From assembly GCA_017559045.1 (NCBI GenBank), contig JAFYTB010000093.1, positions 1 to 9,688 on the forward strand: 9,688 nucleotides of DNA. Reading direction: 5' to 3'. Made by a program: the position numbers and the translations under genes. Position 1 is the stretch's first letter, and each line of letters begins with the position of its first letter. Below, piece by piece: positions 4,489 through 9,688 of this stretch. The notes beneath the pieces are model-generated. The model saw only the letters and a program-made list of their open reading frames with translations. It ran no database searches and was not told the origin of the DNA. This DNA comes from Eggerthellaceae bacterium. GTDB taxonomy: Bacteria > Actinomycetota > Coriobacteriia > Coriobacteriales > Eggerthellaceae.

Positions 4489-6342
4489 CTACTCCTCGAC
4501 TTGGGGGATCTCCACCTTCTCAACGACCATCTTTCCATCTACAAGCTTCGCCGCAGTCCATGCAAACCAGTTTTCGTCATCCTGCTCGGGGAAGTCGGAT
4601 CTGAAGAACGTCAGACGAGATTCCTCACGCATCAGACCGCTTCGTACAGCTGCCTCGGTAGAGACCATGAGGCCCTCGTTCTCGATGGCCGTACGCCACT
4701 CGACATTGAACGCCTTGGACTGGTCGGCCACGTAGACCTTGGCCATATCCTCCTTGATGAGCTCGAGCTTCTCGATGCAAGCGTTAAGCTTGTCCGCGTC
4801 GGTGCTGGGCTCCCATGCCTCGTAGAACGCCTCCTGAATTGCGCGTCGAATCTCCCAAGGACGCTTGCCGCCGGTATTGTCGGCGGTTCTCATTGCGTCG
4901 AGACGATCGAACTCGGCTTCCGCGATGCTCCAGTCGACATTGGCCGGTGCTGCGACGGACTTGATGTAATCCACTGCGCAGCTTGCGACATAAGGCGAGA
5001 GGACGTAGCAGGTGGTGTCGCCGCGCTGCCTTCCGCAACCGCGCACAGAGAACAGGCCCGGGATCTCGGTCATTCCACGCTCATCGATGATGGGGCCCTG
5101 ACCATGCTCAAACGCCTCGAGCGTAACCGGAATCATGTAGCCTTCCTCGAAGACATCGATTCCGAACTGTTCCTTCCAAAGTTCGATGTTGCGAGAATAG
5201 ATGGGACGGACGGTCTCGCGATTGACGGGAATGTCGGTGTTCAAGTTGAGGAACAGTCCGCCGTGGTCGCCGCCACGTCCGGCCATGATCGCCTCTCGCA
5301 CGGGACGGGAGATGTCGTAGCCAATGAAGTCCCTCATGAAAAATTCGCCGTCTTTGTCGCAAACGAACATCATGTGGTTGCCGTCAGCGCCCATGCCAGA
5401 ATTGAAGCTGCATCCGTAGGACTCGGGCACCATGCTGATCAGATCTAGTCCGAAGAACTCGTTGGAAATGAGAGAGCAGCCGTGGCGATATGCTGCGCCT
5501 TCCAGATCGCCGGAGTTATCGGGAGTGTTCATGGAGCGCGGGTGGGTGCGGTGCCATCCGTACATCTGGCAGGAACCGCCGCCGGCAAGCAGGGTTACCT
5601 TCGAGCGGATCACACGGTAGCGGCCGGTGGGAACGTGATATCCGAGCAGACCGATGCAGGCGCCGTCCTGGACGAACAGGTCCGTAACCATCGTGTTATC
5701 GAGAATCCTGATATCCTGGGACTTAAGCAGATCCTGCATGTGGCGGGAGAAGCCGCCCTGGATCATGTTCATGCCAGGCACGCCGGTGAGCATCAGGTTC
5801 TCCCAAGTGCCGTCTTCGTTTCGAGACCAGGTCGTACCACCGTTGCGCATATAGTGCATTCTCATGTCGAGGGCCTCGACGTCGTTATTCGTGAATTCGA
5901 ACACAGCCTTGATAAACTTCTGGTTGGCGAGCGACTCGTTCCACAGGACGTTCTTCCAGTCCGTGTAGGGATCGTTCATCCACGACACCTCTTCGTCCCA
6001 GTTCATGCCCGCGGCACCCGAGAACGAGAAGGGGCCCTTGTCGACGATCGTCACTTGGGCGCCCATGGAATAGGCCTTGAAGGCAGCGCTTGTGCCCGCG
6101 AAACCGGAACCGACGATCAGGAACTCCGTATCAAAGACGTCGTACTCGATTACCGCGCCGTCGGATCCAGATGCTGCTTCCGCAGTCCCCTTATCCGCTT
6201 CGCTTGAACCATCAGAGCAACCGGTCAAGCCCATGGCTGCCGCAAACGTCGCACCAGCGAGGATGCCACTACCCTTCAGGAAGGACCTTCTGGTAAAGCC
6301 AGCACCTTCGCCTGCGGGCTGTCGATTGTCACAATACCCCAT
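4489..6342 (-). CDS. Tat-exported FAD-dependent reductase, FrdA/SdhA/AprA superfamily, substrate unknown
   Basis: The 617-aa protein begins with a perfect twin-arginine signal, TRRSFLK (17-23), then a hydrophobic stretch ending in a lipobox LTGC (Cys42), so it is probably Tat-exported and lipid-anchored. The FAD domain follows: VGSGFAG (77-83) with acidic Asp101 at the end of the second strand. The C-terminal FAD contact region is near GLFSVRGCGRQRGDTTC (429-445). The last 130 residues resemble the helical C-terminal domain of SdhA/FrdA/AprA (MREESRLTFFRSDFPEQDD, 571-589). The HPTG and RGEGG active-site motifs of fumarate reductase are not seen where expected (FFGLDLISMVP and GMGADGN instead), so I would not call it a fumarate reductase. 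AAGGAGA lies 5 nt before the ATG. It is first in an operon with the Fe-S subunit and is divergent from a TetR-type regulator that probably controls it. Confidence 0.9.
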   Translation of the reverse strand: MGYCDNRQPAGEGAGFTRRSFLKGSGILAGATFAAAMGLTGCSDGSSEADKGTAEAASGSDGAVIEYDVFDTEFLIVGSGFAGTSAAFKAYSMGAQVTIVDKGPFSFSGAAGMNWDEEVSWMNDPYTDWKNVLWNESLANQKFIKAVFEFTNNDVEALDMRMHYMRNGGTTWSRNEDGTWENLMLTGVPGMNMIQGGFSRHMQDLLKSQDIRILDNTMVTDLFVQDGACIGLLGYHVPTGRYRVIRSKVTLLAGGGSCQMYGWHRTHPRSMNTPDNSGDLEGAAYRHGCSLISNEFFGLDLISMVPESYGCSFNSGMGADGNHMMFVCDKDGEFFMRDFIGYDISRPVREAIMAGRGGDHGGLFLNLNTDIPVNRETVRPIYSRNIELWKEQFGIDVFEEGYMIPVTLEAFEHGQGPIIDERGMTEIPGLFSVRGCGRQRGDTTCYVLSPYVASCAVDYIKSVAAPANVDWSIAEAEFDRLDAMRTADNTGGKRPWEIRRAIQEAFYEAWEPSTDADKLNACIEKLELIKEDMAKVYVADQSKAFNVEWRTAIENEGLMVSTEAAVRSGLMREESRLTFFRSDFPEQDDENWFAWTAAKLVDGKMVVEKVEIPQVEE

Positions 6343-6451
6343 GCTATCTCCTTTTCTTACGGTTCCTGGCGCCTCTGCATCTGCCGAAAGCGCCTACAAC
6401 CCAGAAGATACGCCGAACGAAAATTGCTTAAAACTGACAAAATGTACGACT

Positions 6452-6486
6452 GTTTACCAATGTAGACACTTCGAAAATATGTCTAC
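6452..6486. promoter_or_regulatory. Candidate operator between the reductase operon and its TetR-type regulator
   Basis: Perfect 7-bp arms GTAGACA (6462-6468) and TGTCTAC (6480-6486) are 11 nt apart. A third near-half-site GTTTAC (6452-6457) pairs at 5 of 6 positions with the first GTAGAC across CAAT. Alternating half-sites in a divergent intergenic region fit dimeric regulator binding. No confident -35/-10 pair was found on either strand. Confidence 0.45.
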
Positions 6487-6548
6487 CTGCCCGCCTATGA
6501 CGTTCGTCCAGGGAGTAACCTAGTTGGCAAAGTAGCGATGGGGGGGCT

Positions 6549-7160
6549 ATGGACAGAGAATTTATTTTCATGGCATCCGGGGGTCAAACGAAGCTCAGGA
6601 TTATTAGAACCATAGACAGGCCCATTGACACTGTTTCTGTATCGGAGATATGTGAGAGGGCTGGCATATCCCGTGCAACTTTCTACAAGCACTTTAAGTC
6701 GAAATACGACATTAGCGCGTGGTACTCAAGGCAAAGCGAGGTCCGATTCCTTAACGAAATCGGAAGGTCGCTTAGCTGGAGAGAGGCTTATGTGAGGCAT
6801 TTTTCATGCTTGGAGTTCGAACGCAATTTATTCATGTATAGCTCCGCAGGAAAATGGACGCCGTACGGAATTGACGAGGTCGCGCGCAGTAGAGCCACTA
6901 CGATACTCAAAACACTTGAAATGAGGGGAGTGCTCGTTAAAACGGACGAATCCTGGCGATTTATCGTGAAGGCTTACGCTTATCTTGAGATTAAGATGGC
7001 GTCGGATTGGTTCAAAGCGGGTATGGGAGATCCGGAGAGGTTTTCTGCGCTTCTCGAGGAGTGTGTCCCCGCACGGCTTCACGAGGCACTGACCCTGCCT
7101 TGCGACTTCGCACCTCAGGTGATAAGAGCAGAAGGGAAGATGCGCGAAGAACCGCGTTGA
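6549..7160 (+). CDS. TetR-type regulator divergent from the reductase operon
   Basis: The N-terminal DNA-binding domain is clear: TVSVSEICERAGISRATFYK (28-47) followed by HFKSKYDIS, the usual TetR helix-turn-helix ending in a YxHF-type helix. Helix 1 is short and lacks the LFxxxG turn of classical TetR proteins, as in the compact regulators found beside flavoprotein genes in Eggerthellaceae. Residues 60-203 are helical and presumably bind a ligand. Length is 203 aa, normal for the family. The ATG at 6549 is the first possible start after an in-frame stop at 6516. A run of seven G (6540-6546) acts as a poor, very close ribosome-binding site. The head-to-head position suggests it senses the substrate of the reductase; repression or activation cannot be told from sequence. 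Confidence 0.85.
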   Translation: MDREFIFMASGGQTKLRIIRTIDRPIDTVSVSEICERAGISRATFYKHFKSKYDISAWYSRQSEVRFLNEIGRSLSWREAYVRHFSCLEFERNLFMYSSAGKWTPYGIDEVARSRATTILKTLEMRGVLVKTDESWRFIVKAYAYLEIKMASDWFKAGMGDPERFSALLEECVPARLHEALTLPCDFAPQVIRAEGKMREEPR

Positions 7161-7460
7161 CCTGAAAAGGGATGTTCTCAGAATAACGACCTTCTGATTC
7201 ATGGCCCAAGATGACGTGTAGCTCGCGGCGAGCCATTTTAGCTCGTACTCTAGAAAGATTCTTAGCGGACCGCCTTCAGTTTGTCTTCTCAAGACGCAAG
7301 GCGAGTAAGACGTTATAAATGCAATATGTTCGCACCGTATCTCGGGCTTAACTCATTCAAGCCAATCCCCACCGTTAATTCCTATCTGCTAGGTCGGTTT
7401 GTTCACCTTCGCATTAGGGATACGCTTATCTGGAGTCCTGCGTTGTTGTGTAAAGCAGGC
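7161..7460. other. Gene-free stretch between regulator and XRE module
   Basis: No frame here shows protein-like composition with a start and ribosome-binding site. A 72-codon plus-strand frame (7281-7499) runs through the promoter at 7461-7488 and is rejected. The only structure seen is the small hairpin at 7221-7233. Base composition is closer to AT/GC balance than in the flanking coding sequence. Confidence 0.5.
7221..7238 (+). terminator. Weak terminator candidate after the TetR-type regulator
   Basis: GCTCG (7221-7225) and CGAGC (7229-7233) form a 5-bp stem with a 3-nt loop, followed by CATTTT. It lies 60 nt past the stop at 7160. The stem is short and the T-tract brief, so this is tentative. 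Confidence 0.3.
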
Positions 7461-7488
7461 TTGACACAATGCCGGCACTTGCTACAAT
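7461..7488 (+). promoter_or_regulatory. Strong sigma-70-type promoter of the XRE/membrane module
   Basis: TTGACA (7461-7466, perfect) and TACAAT (7483-7488, 5/6) are separated by 16 bp. A start near 7495 leaves a leader of about 38 nt before the TTG at 7533. This is the best promoter in the window. The heptamer ACAATGC occurs at both boxes (7466-7472 and 7484-7490). Confidence 0.8.
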
Positions 7489-7494
7489 GCGCAA

Positions 7495-7512
7495 TGTAAA
7501 GTTAACTTCACA
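7495..7512. promoter_or_regulatory. Palindromic operator at the transcription start of the XRE module
   Basis: TGTAAAGTTAACTTCACA is an 18-bp palindrome with a single mismatched pair and a perfect AAGTTAACTT core. It begins where transcription should start. A second near-palindrome, TACAATGCGCAATGTA (7483-7498, mismatched only at one pair), overlaps the -10. Both are well placed for repression by the 67-aa XRE protein encoded next. Confidence 0.6.
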
Positions 7513-7532
7513 TCTTAGTAAGGTACTACATC

Positions 7533-7736
7533 TTGGAAACGCGTGTAAAGGAACTGCGCAAGGAGCGGGGGGTAAGTCAGTCTGACCTTGCTTCTGAGCT
7601 TGGGGTTTCGAGGCAAACTGTCATCTCCATAGAAAACGGACGATACACGGCAAGCCTCCCTTTGGCTTTTCGCATAGCGCGATATTTCGACAAGCCAATC
7701 GAAGAAATATTTATCTACGTAGAGGAGGGGGAGTAA
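7533..7736 (+). CDS. Small XRE-family regulator, 67 aa
   Basis: The whole protein is one helix-turn-helix domain: VKELRKERGVSQSDLASELG (5-24), recognition helix VSRQTVISIENGRYTASLP (25-43), then a closing helix and FDKPIEEIF (52-60). This is the compact type often paired with a small membrane protein. The start is TTG at 7533; AAGG (7520-7523) lies 9 nt upstream inside a TAGTA-AGG-TACTA inverted repeat, so folding could hide the ribosome-binding site. The stop TAA shares its last A with the ATG of the next gene, showing translational coupling. It probably represses its own promoter at the palindromes 7483-7512. Confidence 0.92.
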   Translation: METRVKELRKERGVSQSDLASELGVSRQTVISIENGRYTASLPLAFRIARYFDKPIEEIFIYVEEGE

Positions 7737-8179
7737 TGGAAGTCGGCAGTACTGGGGAAGTCAAACGAGGCATCTATCGCAGGATCTTCATTCGAAGCGC
7801 CATGCTCGCCATTTGGGTTGTGGGTCTTCTGTTCGTGGCGTTCACTGATGAGTCTGGCACCATGCGAACCTACTACATCCGTATGTCGCTGATTCTTGCC
7901 GTCGCATGGGTGATCTACCTCGTTCGTGATTATCGCTTCCTCAAAAACGATGATTTGTTGCGCAGGGTATCGGTTAAACGCTACGACGAGCGCAATATGC
8001 TCATCACGTACAAGGCAACTCGGTTAACCGTAGTGGCACTGCTCTGTTCGATTCCCGTTGCCATATGCTTGATGTCAGCTTTCGGAATGCAGGAGGCTGC
8101 CAATACCCTAGCCGTCATTACGGCGGTTTTCGCCGTCGTATACGCCGTCTCTTGGGTAGCGTTCTCAAGGCTGTGTTAG
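7736..8179 (+). CDS. Four-helix membrane protein coupled to the XRE regulator
   Basis: The 147-aa product has a basic N-terminus, four hydrophobic segments (about 21-37, 47-64, 96-116, 122-142) and a cytoplasmic-type loop between the second and third. That loop carries RYDERNMLITYKATR (82-96), a DER...KA pattern seen in small membrane proteins (DUF2178-like) encoded beside compact XRE regulators. The family match is from memory of this pattern, not a search. The ATG overlaps the stop of the regulator (TAATG) and AGGAGG is just upstream. Whether it senses a signal for the regulator or is merely its target is unknown. Confidence 0.8.
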   Translation: MEVGSTGEVKRGIYRRIFIRSAMLAIWVVGLLFVAFTDESGTMRTYYIRMSLILAVAWVIYLVRDYRFLKNDDLLRRVSVKRYDERNMLITYKATRLTVVALLCSIPVAICLMSAFGMQEAANTLAVITAVFAVVYAVSWVAFSRLC

Positions 8180-8215
8180 CCAACGTACTGATATACGCTT
8201 AAGAATAGGAGTGAG

Positions 8216-8866
8216 ATGGTTGACGTTGAAGCATGGATGAAGAAATACTCTGAGCGCCTGCATGAAGCCTTCGGCGACAGGGTTTGGTTCGTCGGACTTC
8301 AGGGCAGCTATGCGAGGGGAGAGGCAACCGAGGCGAGCGATATTGACGCTGTGGCCATCCTGGACGCGGTGACGGTCGCAGACATCCATGCCTATGGAGC
8401 CATGCTTGACGCGCTTCCCAACAGGGACCTCACCTGCGGTTTCTTCGGAGGAAAGGAGGAGTTGCTGAACTGGGAGCCCTCGGAGCTCTTTCAGTTCTAC
8501 CACGACACGATCCCGATACTCGGAAGCCTTGACGGTTTGCTCGACGTGATCGATCCTGCGGCCATCGACCGGGCCATCCTCCAATCCGCATGCTGCGCGT
8601 ACCACGGCTGCATTCACAACATGCTCTTCGAAAAGGACGAGGCAGTACTCGCAGGCCTATACAAATCGGCGTCCTTCGCAGTTCAGGCGTCGGTCTTCAG
8701 GAAAACGGGTCGCTACTTTAAGTCCCTTAACGAGCTGCAGGAGAATGCGGTGGGGAGCGACCGCGAGGTCTTGGGGGTGCGCATTGCCCTCAAGAGCGGC
8801 GCTTCCGTGGACTTCGCTCCGATGTCGGAGATCCTCCTTTCCTGGGCGCAGGAGAAAATTCGCTAG
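8216..8866 (+). CDS. Nucleotidyltransferase-domain protein with helical C-terminal region
   Basis: The N-terminal half is a polymerase-beta-type nucleotidyltransferase fold: GLQGSYARGEATEASDID (27-44) holds the GS motif (30-31), RG (34-35) and the metal-binding aspartates Asp42 and Asp44. Asp71 in NRDLTCGF may be the third. The C-terminal half (about 115-216) is helical, with an AYHGCIHNMLFEKDEAV segment and YKSASFAVQASVFRKTGRYF, resembling the four-helix partner region of minimal nucleotidyltransferases and kanamycin-type enzymes. Length is 216 aa. GGAG lies 4 nt before the ATG, 36 nt after the membrane-protein stop, so it may belong to the same transcript. Substrate is unknown: a small-molecule (for example drug) adenylyltransferase and an RNA or protein modifier are both possible. 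Confidence 0.8.
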   Translation: MVDVEAWMKKYSERLHEAFGDRVWFVGLQGSYARGEATEASDIDAVAILDAVTVADIHAYGAMLDALPNRDLTCGFFGGKEELLNWEPSELFQFYHDTIPILGSLDGLLDVIDPAAIDRAILQSACCAYHGCIHNMLFEKDEAVLAGLYKSASFAVQASVFRKTGRYFKSLNELQENAVGSDREVLGVRIALKSGASVDFAPMSEILLSWAQEKIR

Positions 8867-9063
8867 AGGAGGCTCGGCGTTCTGAAGTCGCGAAACCTTC
8901 CTCAAGGCCATCGACTCTCGGGCATCCTAAGAACAAGGTCAAACATGTTGTTGTCTATTTGCAAACTCGTCCTAAATCCGCTTTGACGAAGGGACGCACT
9001 ATGGGCTTCGGCTTTTAGGGCGAAAGCAAACACGGCCTCCCGGATTCGTCGCCGAGACTTCGC
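8867..9063. other. Convergent intergenic region
   Basis: The nucleotidyltransferase gene and the broken TetR gene converge here. I saw no clear terminator, RNA gene or open frame; part of it is covered by the out-of-frame tail of the TetR reading frame (to 8999). Confidence 0.4.
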
Positions 9064-9676
9064 TTAATTTCGCCTCGGCTGCGGACCGTTTCCCGCTGGC
9101 AGCCGGTCCGCAAGGAGTAGATCCGCCTCGGCTGCAGCCAAGGCGGACACCTTCAGGACGCTCGCTACATCTTCGATGGGCACCGGCCGGCCGTCCTCGA
9201 GCCACCTGATGTAGGCCCCGATGAGTCCTGTGGCGACGAACTCGGCCCTGTAGCGTGTCGCTCCGACGAGCTCGCCCTCGATCCCGAGCATCTCGCGTGC
9301 GACGAGCCCGCCGAGCATCGCCCGCGCGCTCTCCAGAACCCTCTCGCTCCGGCGTTTTCCGAGGAATACGCCGGAGCTGGTCGCCCCGCTCATCGAAGAT
9401 ACCCCGCGCCATCCTGGCGGCCTCGGCGGGATCGGCAGTTCCAGCCACCTCAGCGGCTCTCTTTCCCATGTAGGCCATCAGGTCGGACTCGATGGATTCG
9501 AGGACCTCTCCGACATCGCGGAAGTGGGCGTAGAAAGTGGATCGGTTGACACCCGCCGCCCGCGCCACGGCGCTCGCGGTGATCGATTTGGAGTCGGCAT
9601 CGCGGTAGAGCGACCAGAAGGCGTCCTCTATCCGCTTTCTCGTCGCCGCTGTTCTTGCGGGGTCTTTCCTCGCCAT
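9064..9676 (-). pseudogene. TetR-family regulator interrupted by a frameshift
   Basis: Residues 1-102 from the ATG at 9676 form a standard TetR start, with the helix-turn-helix ITASAVARAAGVNRSTFYAH (32-51) and HFRDVGEVLESI. The ATG has GGGAGG 6 nt upstream. After ERGDQLR, near 9370, the frame turns into an arginine-rich non-protein-like tail that stops at 8999. The sensible continuation VFLGKRRSERVLES, then GLIGAYIRWLEDGRPVPIED, a typical TetR ligand-domain pattern, is in another frame and ends at 9064. Removing one base around 9370 would join the halves into about 204 aa. It is either a recent loss of function or a sequencing error in GC-rich DNA. The gene it regulates would lie beyond 9688 or upstream of its promoter, outside the window. 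Confidence 0.75.
9122..9147. repeat. 26-bp near-perfect palindrome inside the broken TetR gene
   Basis: TCCGCCT (9122-9128) and AGGCGGA (9141-9147) flank the perfect 10-bp palindrome GGCTGCAGCC (9130-9139), with one mismatched pair (9129/9140). Part of it, CGCCTCGGCTGC (9124-9135), is repeated directly at 9071-9082. Between them, GCGGACCG (9081-9088) and CGGTCCGC (9104-9111) form another inverted repeat. Confidence 0.55.
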
Positions 9677-9688
9677 CTTCGGCCTCCC

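Noticed and set aside
4501..5448. A 315-codon plus-strand open frame opposite the flavoprotein gene
   Set aside because: It mirrors the coding strand of a strongly supported FAD protein, has no ribosome-binding site or recognisable domain, and its length is expected from the codon bias of the real gene.
5482..6207. A 241-codon plus-strand open frame, also antisense to the flavoprotein
   Set aside because: Same reason: composition is that of a reverse-complement shadow and no domain is visible.
7281..7499. 72-codon plus-strand frame
   Set aside because: It reads through a near-consensus promoter and its product has no domain-like pattern.
9064..9393. Independent 109-aa gene at the 3' end of the TetR locus
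   Set aside because: Its sequence is the missing ligand-binding half of the TetR protein and its internal ATG has no ribosome-binding site; one frameshifted gene explains both frames.
1..9688. CRISPR array, tRNA, rRNA, transposase or integrase
   Set aside because: No regularly spaced repeats, no cloverleaf-like sequence and no recombinase motif were seen on either strand.

Overview
The window looks like a chromosomal segment from an anaerobic, respiring actinobacterium of the class Coriobacteriia, probably Eggerthellaceae. The main reason is a Tat-exported FAD oxidoreductase of the fumarate-reductase superfamily facing a divergent TetR-type regulator, an arrangement expanded in that family. 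Small XRE regulators, a CCPMG-type membrane Fe-S protein and mixed GC content fit. This placement is inference from gene content; there is no rRNA or marker gene here.

Layout. (a) 1-302: the 3' end of an unrecognised plus-strand gene with an intrinsic terminator. (b) 379-1750, minus strand: a two-gene unit of a four-helix membrane 4Fe-4S protein followed by a gamma-class carbonic-anhydrase-like hexapeptide protein. (c) 1717-2412, minus: xanthine phosphoribosyltransferase (xpt) with its own terminator. (d) 2413-3198: a divergent regulatory region with a perfect inverted repeat, then a plus-strand XRE regulator. (e) 3199-3652: about 450 bp with no convincing gene but with strong hairpins. (f) 3653-6342, minus: a Tat-signal, probably lipid-anchored FAD subunit followed by an FrdB-like iron-sulfur subunit. 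(g) 6343-7160: a regulatory region with spaced half-sites and a divergent TetR-type regulator. (h) 7461-8866, plus: a near-consensus promoter overlapped by palindromes, a 67-aa XRE regulator overlapping a four-helix membrane protein, and a nucleotidyltransferase with a helical C-terminal region. (i) 9064-9676, minus: a TetR regulator broken by one frameshift.

How the genes work together. The FAD and Fe-S subunits should form one redox enzyme outside the membrane. The Fe-S subunit has no signal of its own and would be carried out with the flavoprotein. The motifs needed for fumarate/succinate chemistry are not evident, so the substrate is unknown; the divergent TetR protein is the obvious candidate sensor. 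The XRE/membrane-protein pair at 7533-8179 looks like a self-regulated two-gene module. The best candidates for something undescribed are the FAD/Fe-S reductase of unknown substrate and the XRE-membrane-nucleotidyltransferase cluster. No CRISPR array, tRNA, rRNA or insertion sequence was seen.
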